A stretch of 64,000 nt of DNA from Elusimicrobia bacterium UBA5214. GTDB lineage: Bacteria > Elusimicrobiota > UBA5214. The first letter of the stretch is position 1, and each line of letters starts with the position of its first letter. This document shows, piece after piece, positions 51,857 to 60,462 of this stretch. The stretch is from positions 150,165-214,164 of the forward strand of contig DHVG01000013.1 in NCBI GenBank assembly GCA_002412545.1, read 5' to 3'. The notes below the pieces were generated by a model. The model had not been told where the DNA came from and ran no database searches. It saw only the letters and a list, made by a program, of their open reading frames with translations. The position numbers were made by a program, and so were the translations under genes.

Positions 51857-53026
51857 TTAGTGCGTGAACTTCATTGTTTTAATGTTATATTGATATATTT
51901 TCCCTGTATCTTCTGAGACAGTCCAAAGATATTTACTACCACCAGTCATACCCGTCAACTTTGTTTGCTGATGTGCTTCAGGCGTAGAAAAACCAACAAT
52001 GGTTAATTTATTATCTAATTCGTGTTTATAAATTTTATTCGTTTCGCTATCTGCAGTCCAGAGACCTTTACCATCGGAAAAAATCCCTATCGGACTGGGT
52101 CCTGGACTATCGTAAACAGTAATTACCGATAAGCGTTCATCAAGTTTATGTTTATAAATTCTATCTTCAGTGGCATCAACAGACCAAAGATTAATCCCAT
52201 CCCAATAAAGTCCAGAAGGATTTGTGCCCGGACTATCATAACTATCAACAATAGAAAGTGTGGTGTCAAGATTATGGCGGTATATCTTCCTTGTCCAAGG
52301 GTCACAAGTCCAAAGACAATTATCTCCCCAACTTAATCCAGTTGGATGTAAGGTAGGAAAATAATAACTTCCTCCTACCGTAAAAGAATTATCCAATTTA
52401 TGTTTGTAAATAGTTTGGGTAAACCAACTGCTAACCCAGAGATTTTCACCATCAAAAGTTAATGCCGTCGGATGAGAATAAGGAACAGAAAAAACAGATG
52501 GGGTGCTACTTTTAGGAAATACTATCTTCAGAATGACAAAAACAATCACTCCAATAAGAACTAAACCCAATCCAGCAGGGATTAATAATTTCGACCATCC
52601 TACCGGTTTCCTTGCCGGAAGGACTATTTCTTCCCGTACCGGGACCGGTTTTACCCGTTCAGCAATTTGCTGAGTAAGAACATTCTTTACTACTTTTAAA
52701 ACTTCTTCATTTTTAAAGGGTTTAGAGATATAATCACTCGCACCTTGTTTTACTGTTTGCACAGCAGTTTCTACATCGCCAAAACCACTACACATTACAA
52801 TTGGTATTTCCGGGTATATCTTTTTTATTTCTTTAAGCAACTCGGGACCATCCATGTCCGGTAAACGGATATCCAAAAGAACAACATCGGGATGAATCTT
52901 TCTGACTATCTCTAAACCCATTTGCGCATTTTCTGCGGTATGAACTGTATAACCGGCCGATTCCAAAATTCGTGAAATAACCAAAAGCATCCCTGGTTCA
53001 TCATCAACAGTTAAAATCGTAGGCAT
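51857..53026 (-). CDS. Receiver domain fused through a membrane helix to a beta-propeller-like repeat domain
   Basis: A 389-residue protein. Residues 1-120 are a complete receiver: VDDEP, phosphorylated aspartate in VVLLDIRLPDMDG (about residue 52), and lysine in YISKPF. A basic linker leads to one transmembrane helix (about 149-170, LLIPAGLGLVLIGVIVFVILKI). Residues about 180-389 hold five repeats of roughly 43 residues, each with LW followed by IYKH-LD (for example NLWSVDATEDRIYKHKLDE), as in beta-propellers. By the positive-inside rule the repeats lie outside the cytoplasm. GGAGGTTATAA precedes the ATG at 53026. Confidence 0.85.
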   Translation of the reverse strand: MPTILTVDDEPGMLLVISRILESAGYTVHTAENAQMGLEIVRKIHPDVVLLDIRLPDMDGPELLKEIKKIYPEIPIVMCSGFGDVETAVQTVKQGASDYISKPFKNEEVLKVVKNVLTQQIAERVKPVPVREEIVLPARKPVGWSKLLIPAGLGLVLIGVIVFVILKIVFPKSSTPSVFSVPYSHPTALTFDGENLWVSSWFTQTIYKHKLDNSFTVGGSYYFPTLHPTGLSWGDNCLWTCDPWTRKIYRHNLDTTLSIVDSYDSPGTNPSGLYWDGINLWSVDATEDRIYKHKLDERLSVITVYDSPGPSPIGIFSDGKGLWTADSETNKIYKHELDNKLTIVGFSTPEAHQQTKLTGMTGGSKYLWTVSEDTGKIYQYNIKTMKFTH

Positions 53027-53053
53027 TTATAACCTCCGAAAAAACTAACATTT

Positions 53054-54364
53054 CTATTCTATTACCGATGGCAGATTTATAATTACTGTTGTCCCTTTAT
53101 CTTTAATACTTTCAATTTTAATCAATCCATGATGTAAATCAACAATCCTTCGTGTTTTTGATAAACCTAAACCTTTAGCACCTTTTTTTGTGGTAAAGAA
53201 AGATTGGTAAAGTTTACCAATTTGATGGTCAGGTATACCTATACCAGTATCAACAATTTTGATTGTTACTTCTTTCTTTGCTTCATCAGGGTCAGTTTCT
53301 ACCGTGAGTGTACCACCAGTAGGCATTGCTTCTATTGCATTTATAAAAATATTTAATAACCCTTCTTCAAAGAGGTGAGTATCAATTTCTACTTTTGGTA
53401 ATTGGGTTTGTAAATTTCTTACAATTTGAATATTCTGTTCTTTACATTTTGGCTCAATTTCATTCAAAAGGCGCTCCAAAAGTGGATTAATCGGTAAAGG
53501 TTGTAAAACCATTTCCGGAATGTAAGTCAACTTAACAAAATCTTCAATCTGGGTAATCAGTTCATCTATAGTTTTGACTACATCTTCTAAACTTTGTTTT
53601 AGTCCACCTCTGATTCCTGGGTCACTTAAGACAAGTTGGACTAAACCACTAATGATACCTACTGAATTACGCAGACGGTGTGCAAAACCACGAGCTATTT
53701 CTTCGGTAGTAAAAAGATGTGCCTGCTCGTGAATAATTAAAGTCTGTTCATATTCTTTTTTTAATTGATAGTCAATTTTTTTTATTTCTTCATTTAATTT
53801 ATCCTGCCAGATTTTTTCTGCCTCGAAAATACGTTTTTCTAATTTTTCTTTTTCTTCTTCCCATTTTCTTTTTTCTTGGATTCTTTCACTTTCAATTTTT
53901 TCCAATTCACGTTCTAAATCTTTTTTCTTTTCTAACAATTCCAAATCTGCCGGATACCCGCGAGTCACTGGATAAGGTCCGGCAGGTTGCTCAAGACGAA
54001 GTTCTTCTTCTCTAATTTTCAGAGCTAATTTGGATTCCGCATCTTTAGTTTTAAGTTTCTCTTCCCAAAGTTGTCTCTGCTGATTAATTTCACTGGTTAA
54101 CTGTTCTATCCGCCATTCTAACTCTTTAATTCTTATCCGATGTTGTTCAATTTGTCCACTAAGGATTGCTTTTTCACTTCTCTCCCTTTCTAACCTTTTT
54201 TCCCAGAGCATTCGCTCTTCCACAAGACGCATACGCCAATAATCACGAAAAGAAGGAATAGTGTATACCATTTCTTCCGTAGGAACGGTCCGCATGGTCT
54301 TCTCTGCTTCTGAAAGTCTATTTTCTAATTGCACTAATTTAGATTCCAAATCTTCCCAAGCCAT
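53054..54364 (-). CDS. Histidine kinase with N-terminal coiled coil
   Basis: A 436-residue soluble sensor kinase. Residues about 5-215 are coiled coil. The dimerisation helix carries the phospho-histidine in GFAHRLRNSVGIISGLVQLV. The ATPase part has N-box INAIEAMPTGG, G1 VDTGIGIPD and G2 KKGAKGLGLSKTRRIVDLH. No membrane helix is seen. ATG 54364 is chosen; the frame extends to a TTG in repeat sequence at 54391. It ends 27 bases before the receiver-propeller gene, its probable partner. Confidence 0.9.
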   Translation of the reverse strand: MAWEDLESKLVQLENRLSEAEKTMRTVPTEEMVYTIPSFRDYWRMRLVEERMLWEKRLERERSEKAILSGQIEQHRIRIKELEWRIEQLTSEINQQRQLWEEKLKTKDAESKLALKIREEELRLEQPAGPYPVTRGYPADLELLEKKKDLERELEKIESERIQEKRKWEEEKEKLEKRIFEAEKIWQDKLNEEIKKIDYQLKKEYEQTLIIHEQAHLFTTEEIARGFAHRLRNSVGIISGLVQLVLSDPGIRGGLKQSLEDVVKTIDELITQIEDFVKLTYIPEMVLQPLPINPLLERLLNEIEPKCKEQNIQIVRNLQTQLPKVEIDTHLFEEGLLNIFINAIEAMPTGGTLTVETDPDEAKKEVTIKIVDTGIGIPDHQIGKLYQSFFTTKKGAKGLGLSKTRRIVDLHHGLIKIESIKDKGTTVIINLPSVIE

Positions 54365-54371
54365 CTCTTTC

Positions 54372-54480
54372 TCTAGATACGATTCAAACAAATTAATGCG
54401 AACACATACAGATTAAGTCCTTATCTGTCTATATTACCTTTATCATCTGTCTGAATCCGTGTCTTCAATCCGTCTGCATC
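54372..54480. repeat. Short tandem repeats upstream of the kinase gene
   Basis: Units such as GATTCAAACA, ATCTGTCT and AATCCGTCTG. The 14-mer ATACGATTCAAACA here (54377-54390) is also at 36782-36795, upstream of the DUF2905 gene, so these tracts are a dispersed family. Confidence 0.75.
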
Positions 54481-54481
54481 G

Positions 54482-55774
54482 TTACGGTATTATGAGTATC
54501 TGTCCGGGTTTGACTACACCCCGTTCAATTTTATCTTTATTTGCATTATAGATATCAACCCATCTTTTTTCCTCACCGTAATATTTTACTGCAATTGACT
54601 GTAAGGTTTCACCTTCTAAAACTTTATGTGTCCGCATAGTTGGTGGTTGTGGAACTACCCCCGGTAACGGTGGTCTCCCCGGTGGAGTAATTCCCGGTGT
54701 TACCGCTGGTGGTGCTACCCTTTCTTTTTTCAATTTTTCTAACTCATTCTTAGTTCTTGAAAGTTCTTCTTCAGTTTCTTTAAATTTTTTTTCCAAATCT
54801 TTAGTTTTCTTTTTCAGATAGAATGGGTCTTCAGACGGTCCTTCAAGAAGTGATCCAAAACGAAAAGATAAACTAAACTGATGAGACCCAAGTATATCAG
54901 TTATTCCCGAAAGCGGATAGACAAAGGCATAATCAAATCGTAGTAAAGGTATATTATAACTTAATCCAAAAGTAAGATTACTAAAACTTCTTGTCCCCAT
55001 CCCCCAACCGGCACGGACAGCGAATGACTTTGCAAACAACCAGTACTCAAGACCATTGTAGATTTTTATTTCACCACCCCAATAACTACCTTCTAAAGCA
55101 GTATTCAACACCGGGCTGCGATAACTAATCCCGGTTTTTATTCCTAAAGGAATAACACTTTTGTCTTTCAGTCCTATGTCCGGCTGAAGAATATCAGAAA
55201 ATAATAATCCTACAGTAAAATATCGGCTTAACTGATAAAGTCCACCTAAATCAGCACTGAGTACCGTTTTTGAGTAACTCTTAGCAAAAACATTGTCTTT
55301 TATTGTATATTCATCACGACCATAATTTTTATTTAGTAATTTTAAGTTTATTCCTAAATTTAAAGGTCCAGGAATTTGTTTTATTTCTTCAACTTCACGA
55401 GCATAAGAAAAAATGAAAGTATTCTCCGAATAAACACCGGAAAGATGAAAATTCATCCAACCTAAACCAAAACTACCATATTTTTTCGCTAACGGGTGCG
55501 CATAACCGAGAAAACTTTTCCCCAAATTACTCCCATCATCTAAACCAAAGTAGAGTCTACCGTAACTGCTGGCGGTTTCTTTTTGTCTTAAGGCAGTCAA
55601 CCCGGCAGGATTATAATAAATACTGTAAACATCATCAGCTACAGTAATGAATGCATTACCCATCCCTACTGCTCTCGCTCCAACACCGATATCCTCAAAA
55701 CTTGCGTAGCAAGTTGATAGTTGATAGTTGATAGTTGATAGTAAAGCGAAAACAAAAAGTATTTTTCGGCTCAT
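54482..55774 (-). CDS. PorV/PorQ-like outer-membrane protein with C-terminal LysM domain
   Basis: A 430-residue exported protein. The signal peptide (about residues 1-24) is followed by IGVGARAVGMGNAFITVADD and IYYNPAGL, the signature of PorV/UPF0164 beta-barrels. The barrel extends to about residue 300, then a coiled-coil linker, a proline-rich segment, and a LysM domain (residues about 382-430, THKVLEGETLQSIAVKYYG). It overlaps the FN3 protein gene by four bases. Part of the signal peptide (LSTINYQLST) is encoded by a heptanucleotide repeat. Probably an outer-membrane protein anchored to peptidoglycan. Confidence 0.86.
   Translation of the reverse strand: MSRKILFVFALLSTINYQLSTCYASFEDIGVGARAVGMGNAFITVADDVYSIYYNPAGLTALRQKETASSYGRLYFGLDDGSNLGKSFLGYAHPLAKKYGSFGLGWMNFHLSGVYSENTFIFSYAREVEEIKQIPGPLNLGINLKLLNKNYGRDEYTIKDNVFAKSYSKTVLSADLGGLYQLSRYFTVGLLFSDILQPDIGLKDKSVIPLGIKTGISYRSPVLNTALEGSYWGGEIKIYNGLEYWLFAKSFAVRAGWGMGTRSFSNLTFGLSYNIPLLRFDYAFVYPLSGITDILGSHQFSLSFRFGSLLEGPSEDPFYLKKKTKDLEKKFKETEEELSRTKNELEKLKKERVAPPAVTPGITPPGRPPLPGVVPQPPTMRTHKVLEGETLQSIAVKYYGEEKRWVDIYNANKDKIERGVVKPGQILIIP
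55711..55742. repeat. Heptanucleotide tandem repeat inside the PorV-like signal peptide
   Basis: Over four copies of AGTTGAT in tandem, in frame, encoding the hydrophobic and polar part of a predicted signal peptide. Confidence 0.88.
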
Positions 55775-58700
55775 TTGGCTAAAACCACTGTCCCGTTATA
55801 AACTTTCCCGTCACCTGATTTTATCTGGTAAATATAAACACCTTCCCGACAGACATTTCCATCTTCATCTTTTCCATCCCAAGAAACTTTCTTTTCTACT
55901 AAATCAACTTTCATTTCAGCAACTTTACTTCCACCAATATCGTAAACTTCACCCCAGACAGTAATGTTTGCCGGATTATCATAAGTAAATTCAATCGTAT
56001 CATATGCTCCATCATTGTTCGGAGTAATTATTCTTTGCTGACTACGCTGGATTTTAAATTCACTTGCGGATAAAACTTGCTGAATTACATAACGACCAAT
56101 ATTTTTTGTCTTCACATTGATAATCTGGTTATTAGAATCAACATCGGAAGGTACATAAACATACTCTACTCCATTATGCCAGAAAACACCTAAATCTTTT
56201 TTGGAAAAACTAATAGCCGGTGCTCCACTAAAGGGCCAAGTATAACTAAATTTCACTTCTACCGTTGCGGGGAAAACAATACTCACTGGTTGTTTGCTTT
56301 CATCATCAATTCGGTAAGATTTAAGTTCGTATATCACTCCTTTGATGTTTTCGGCACTTGTCTCAAGAATTTCTATTTTTAGGTCTTTACCTGAAGTATT
56401 ACCAGTTGAATAAAGCACTGAACTGGCTTCTTTAGGTATAATGAGAGTCACCGTTGTTGTCCCGGTAGAAAAAAAGACAATATTTTCCTTCTCACTGGAA
56501 TCAATAATAATTGAATCTGCACTTTCAATTCCCGACGAATCTATAGCACGCATAAGATAAAAGTAAATTTTATCACCAATCTCGTCTCTATAGGAATTAT
56601 CCACATAATGGGAAACTTCTCGGTAGGATAAAGTTTGCCCAACTGTTTCCATATCTGTAGAACGATAAATCCGGTATCCTTTCTGGTCAGTATATGGAGT
56701 TCCATCTTCATTTTGCGAAACTAATTCCCAAGAAAGGTCAAAAAATGTTCTCGGTGGTTCACTAATTATTGTTCCTTTGAATCCGGTCGGTGCTTTCGGA
56801 CGAGTTAAAAGTGGAATAAAAAAGTGCCAGATTGGTGATTCTCTTATACATCCATCGGGTTTTCCTTCCATAGCCGCCTTATCAAGAGCAACCACTCGCC
56901 AATAGTAAGTAGCATCTTCGGTCAAGGGTGAACCCGTAGTAACCGTATAGTTTGATACTGATAAATTAGCAACTTCCGTGGACTTAGTCAATGTCGGGTC
57001 AATTCGTGAGTAGCGTAGTTTGTATTTTATACTATCTCCCGGGTCAGGGTCAATTGCATCTTCCCAATCAAAAGTAGGTGTCTTGTTATTCACTAACGCG
57101 CCACTACTTGGTGAAACGAGATTAAACACCAACGGTAGTTCATTAGATACATTTATAGAGAAAGTTCGTTTACTATTTGACTCTCGTTTTCCACTCCCTG
57201 AAGGTAAACGACTGTTATCATAAGCTTCTACATACCAATAATAAGGTGTATTCTCCTGTAGGTTCGGAAGAGCAGGAGAGGAAAGACCGGAAATAGCTGG
57301 GAAAGAAGAATAGGAAGTCATAAAATTTGTGCTGGAAAGCCACAATGTGTAACTAACTTTATCACCTAACTTATGAGTTTCTTCAATATCACTGGATTTG
57401 CTCCATTTGAATGTCGGTTGATAAGTATTCATTATCCAAGTATTAGTCGGTTCGGTTAAATCAAATGCACCGGGAGGAGAATTTACTCTGTTTATCCAGA
57501 AAGTCCACGGACCGGTTGAGCGTGATAGTCCTGCTTGGTCATGCGCTATTACTTTCCAATTATAAGACGTATCCTCCGCTAAAAGACTAACTGGAAAAGT
57601 ATAATAGTTATTTGAAGTGAACACTTGAGTAGAAGAAATCTTTCCATAAGGTACGGTCTCACCTGTCCGCCAGCTAAGGTCAAGTTCATAGGAAGCAACA
57701 TCATCATCAGGGTCAGGGTCACCTTTTGCTTCCCAGAAAAAAGTTGTCGTATCTCCACTCAAAACTACAGTATTTACACCTGCTTGAAATTTATTGTCCA
57801 CTGGTGAAACTAAACTGAAAGGACGAGGTGGTTCGTTGGCTGAATCTACCCGGAATGTTCCGGTTAATGTTGAGATTACTTCGGAACCTCGCTTTTTGTA
57901 TACACCGGGAACTGGATAGTCCCAATAATCCAAAGCATATACTCTCCACCAGTAAGTAGCATTTTCTACTAAACTACGATTTACTGGAACAGTTAAATAA
58001 TTAACTTTCAAACCAGTAGAAGATTCATAAGTCACAAAATTTGTGCTTGACCAGCGGACTTCATATTCAATTCTATCCCAAGGGTCAGAATCAGTTGTTC
58101 CTGACCATTCAAGTTTCGGTGTCCTTGTGCGAGCAATAACACTACCGGTCGGAGTAAGTAAATCAAAAGAACTCGGTGGACTGTTTTCCTTATCTACCCG
58201 GAAGATTGCGGTGGCACTTTGTCTTAAGTCACCTTCTAAATCAAATACTTTCACATACCACCAGTAGGTAGTATCATCAATTAACGCAGGGGTTACCGCA
58301 TAACTGCCCGCGACTAAACCCGCAGAGGATTGGGAAACAGCAAAATTGTTGCTGGAATAAACAAGGGTATAGGAAGAAATAGCATCACCATAAATCTGGT
58401 CCGGGTCAGTAGCAGTAACCCAAGTAAAAGTCGGTTGATAGTTTTCAACAATTACATTACCAGTAGGAGTAGAAAGTTGAAATCGGTCAGGTGGAGAATT
58501 AAACGGTGTAGTGGACAATGAAACTCGCCCTGACCAATTCCCTGCTTGGTCAGCAATTTTGATTCCAAACCAGTAGTTTACATTATTAGTCAAATAAGAA
58601 ATTGTTTTGCTTTCATCCTGGTTTAGAACAGTACTTGTCGACCATTTAATATCAGTTGTTGAATTCCAATCAACAATAGGTTCGGAACTTGTTGAATACA

Positions 58701-59190
58701 TTATCCAGTATTGTCCGTTATCAATAGATTCAGGGGCACGCCAGTATAGTTTTACTGCCCGCCATAAAGCCATAGCTGAAAAAGTCAACACTGAATCTGG
58801 CGGGTTCATATCAATTTTCACCGAAAAAGTTGAACTCCAACCACTAAAGGAATCCGCAGTTCCACTGTCAGTCGAAACTCGCCAGTAGAAAATATTCTGG
58901 TTAAGGGAAGTTATTGTCGCAAAAAAAGTTGTCGGAGCAAGAGTTACTGTACTAATGTAGAGGTTATTTGAAACTCCCGTTGAAGTAATATTAGAAAAAT
59001 TAACATCAGTGGACACTTGCAAATAATAAGTTGTTGCTCCCGAGACACCAGACCAGATAAATGTCGGATTCCCGGTATTTATCGCTATCCCGTTTGCGGG
59101 GTCAATCGGTTGAGGTTTCCCAACCGTTCCAAAACAAACATTTACCCCACCAATAATAATTCCCAAAATTAATAACCAATTTTTTTTCAT
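55771..59190 (-). CDS. Large fibronectin type III-like surface protein with FlgD/CHU-type C-terminus
   Basis: A 1139-residue exported protein. A signal peptide (LLILGIIIGGVNVCFG) is followed by at least seven repeated domains of roughly 100 residues with P-x-F-x-W (for example NPTFIWSGV, QPTFTWVTA, TPKLEWSGT) and TYWWRV motifs, typical of FN3-like modules. The C-terminal 90 residues (ITPNNDGAYDTIEFTYDN, VSWDGKDEDGNVCREGVYIY) match FlgD-type/CHU_C domains, which often serve as sorting or attachment ends. Coupled to the PorV-like gene, matching PorV-dependent export systems, though no other secretion genes are here. Confidence 0.87.
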   Translation of the reverse strand: MKKNWLLILGIIIGGVNVCFGTVGKPQPIDPANGIAINTGNPTFIWSGVSGATTYYLQVSTDVNFSNITSTGVSNNLYISTVTLAPTTFFATITSLNQNIFYWRVSTDSGTADSFSGWSSTFSVKIDMNPPDSVLTFSAMALWRAVKLYWRAPESIDNGQYWIMYSTSSEPIVDWNSTTDIKWSTSTVLNQDESKTISYLTNNVNYWFGIKIADQAGNWSGRVSLSTTPFNSPPDRFQLSTPTGNVIVENYQPTFTWVTATDPDQIYGDAISSYTLVYSSNNFAVSQSSAGLVAGSYAVTPALIDDTTYWWYVKVFDLEGDLRQSATAIFRVDKENSPPSSFDLLTPTGSVIARTRTPKLEWSGTTDSDPWDRIEYEVRWSSTNFVTYESSTGLKVNYLTVPVNRSLVENATYWWRVYALDYWDYPVPGVYKKRGSEVISTLTGTFRVDSANEPPRPFSLVSPVDNKFQAGVNTVVLSGDTTTFFWEAKGDPDPDDDVASYELDLSWRTGETVPYGKISSTQVFTSNNYYTFPVSLLAEDTSYNWKVIAHDQAGLSRSTGPWTFWINRVNSPPGAFDLTEPTNTWIMNTYQPTFKWSKSSDIEETHKLGDKVSYTLWLSSTNFMTSYSSFPAISGLSSPALPNLQENTPYYWYVEAYDNSRLPSGSGKRESNSKRTFSINVSNELPLVFNLVSPSSGALVNNKTPTFDWEDAIDPDPGDSIKYKLRYSRIDPTLTKSTEVANLSVSNYTVTTGSPLTEDATYYWRVVALDKAAMEGKPDGCIRESPIWHFFIPLLTRPKAPTGFKGTIISEPPRTFFDLSWELVSQNEDGTPYTDQKGYRIYRSTDMETVGQTLSYREVSHYVDNSYRDEIGDKIYFYLMRAIDSSGIESADSIIIDSSEKENIVFFSTGTTTVTLIIPKEASSVLYSTGNTSGKDLKIEILETSAENIKGVIYELKSYRIDDESKQPVSIVFPATVEVKFSYTWPFSGAPAISFSKKDLGVFWHNGVEYVYVPSDVDSNNQIINVKTKNIGRYVIQQVLSASEFKIQRSQQRIITPNNDGAYDTIEFTYDNPANITVWGEVYDIGGSKVAEMKVDLVEKKVSWDGKDEDGNVCREGVYIYQIKSGDGKVYNGTVVLAK

Positions 59191-59237
59191 TTTTTCTATT
59201 ATATTTTTTCTGAACTTTTTCTAGAAGTTCTAAGTCA

Positions 59238-59279
59238 ACCCCGTTAGAAAACCTGCCATCACTCTTTTCTAACAGAGTT
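59238..59279 (-). other. 15-bp hairpin upstream of the surface protein gene
   Basis: On the minus strand AACTCTGTTAGAAAA pairs with TTTTCTAACGGGGTT (two G-U pairs) across a 13-base loop. It lies just after the broken small gene and about 50 bases before the FN3 gene start. No T-tract follows, so it is not a clear terminator; it could be a leader structure. Confidence 0.55.
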
Positions 59280-59293
59280 TACGTCCAGTATTT

Positions 59294-59500
59294 TTACTTT
59301 TTGTAATAGACATTCTCAACGGACCTTTGTAATCTGAGCATAATTCCACGTTTGTTTCTTATCTCATAGAATTCTCGGAGCATAGTCCAAGCGGCAGAAA
59401 ACCTTGCATTTACTCCGGCTTCCTACCAGAAGCGAACATCCCATTCACGATCAGCATCACAAAGGGGAACTAATCTTTCGGCTACTTTTTTCTTTTTCAT
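59294..59500 (-). pseudogene. Small gene interrupted by an in-frame amber codon
   Basis: The frame starts at ATG 59500, overlapping the response regulator stop as ATGA, and runs 68 codons to TAA at 59294. It is broken only by TAG at codon 26 (59425-59423). Translation on both sides reads as one plausible protein: CDADREWDVRFW, then EAGVNARFSAAWTMLREFY and LRLQRSVENVYYKK. The pattern resembles a family of small uncharacterised proteins with FW...ARF.AAWEM. A single-base change would restore it. Confidence 0.65.
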
Positions 59501-59862
59501 TGTTTCAAAATTTCTTTAATTTTTTGGTCTATCACCGCTGGGTTGTAAGGTTTAGTAACAAAACCCATTGCTCCGACAGATTTAAGTTGTTCTTCTTCAC
59601 CGCTTAAGTCATGTCCAGTACTCATTAAGATGGGAATGTCTTTTATTAAAGGATGGGATTTGATTATCTTGCAGACCTCCCATCCGTCCATTTCCGGCAA
59701 TTCCGCATCAAGAAAAATTATCTCTGGTTTTTCTTTTTCAGCTAAATCAATTGCTTCCTTCCCGTTAGTAGCGGTAAGCACCTGATAGCCAAATTTTTCT
59801 AACATTGTTTTCGCAATTTTCAACATTAAATCCGAATCATCTACAAATAATATTTTAGTCAT
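59497..59862 (-). CDS. Single-domain response regulator (CheY-like)
   Basis: A 121-residue receiver: FVDDSDLM at the N-terminus, phosphorylated aspartate in IIFLDAELPEMDGWEV (about residue 52), STGHD with threonine, and lysine in FVTKPYNP. No output domain. It lies downstream of cheD across a repeat tract, and its stop overlaps the start of the broken small gene. It may serve with CheC/CheD-type adaptors. Confidence 0.93.
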   Translation of the reverse strand: MTKILFVDDSDLMLKIAKTMLEKFGYQVLTATNGKEAIDLAEKEKPEIIFLDAELPEMDGWEVCKIIKSHPLIKDIPILMSTGHDLSGEEEQLKSVGAMGFVTKPYNPAVIDQKIKEILKQ

Positions 59863-59867
59863 CGTTT

Positions 59868-59967
59868 CGATAATTGATTATACTGATTTTTGAAAATATG
59901 ATTACATTGATTTAGAAAATGACTTTAATCGATGTAATCTAGTTTCTAATCTGTGTAATCTGTGTTA
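59868..59967. repeat. Short tandem repeat tract between cheD and the response regulator gene
   Basis: Units near GATTATACTGATTTT and GTAATCTGTGT fill the gap between the genes. No coding potential is seen. Confidence 0.7.
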
Positions 59968-60456
59968 TTATAATTTTTTCCTTCCGTGTTTAACTGATTT
60001 TATCCAGACCTCACCAGTAGAAACATAAAATTCAATTGTTCTCCCATAATTTCCACCGGTATCTTCAGCAACTATTGGTATCCGTTCCCGAGTGAGGACA
60101 CGTTTTGCCATCTCTACATTTTTCTTACCAATATCCATTTGAATTTGTTCAGCAAGTATTGGGAAAAGGCTTGCTCCACCAACAAGATAAGCTCTCAGGT
60201 GGTTCTTCTGCGCACCAGCGGTAACTACTTCATTGAGGAGGATTTCTATACCTGTATCAGCGAATCGTCGGGGGTTAGAATCTCTACCTTTAATTAAAAA
60301 ATTTTCTGGTAAAATAATATGAGCCAAACCACCTATTTTACTCATCTCATCATATAAAATTACTGCCACACAAGAACCAATACTGGTTACAGAAAGAATA
60401 TGGTTATTTCCAACAACTTTTAGTTCACCGATATTTACATTTATTGTTTCAGCCAT
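59968..60456 (-). CDS. cheD: Chemoreceptor glutamine deamidase CheD
   Basis: A 162-residue CheD: GSCVAVILYDE with the catalytic cysteine (residue 29), GGLAHIILPE with the catalytic histidine (46), then FADTGIEILLNEV and LVGGASLFP. CheD deamidates receptor glutamines and is activated or sequestered by CheC. It follows cheC by 6 bases. No receptor, CheA or CheW gene lies in the window, so its substrate is encoded elsewhere or differs. Confidence 0.93.
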   Translation of the reverse strand: MAETINVNIGELKVVGNNHILSVTSIGSCVAVILYDEMSKIGGLAHIILPENFLIKGRDSNPRRFADTGIEILLNEVVTAGAQKNHLRAYLVGGASLFPILAEQIQMDIGKKNVEMAKRVLTRERIPIVAEDTGGNYGRTIEFYVSTGEVWIKSVKHGRKKL

Positions 60457-60462
60457 TGTTTT

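Noticed and set aside
52123..52305. Minus-strand frame inside the receiver-propeller gene
   Set aside because: Shadow of the propeller repeats in another frame.
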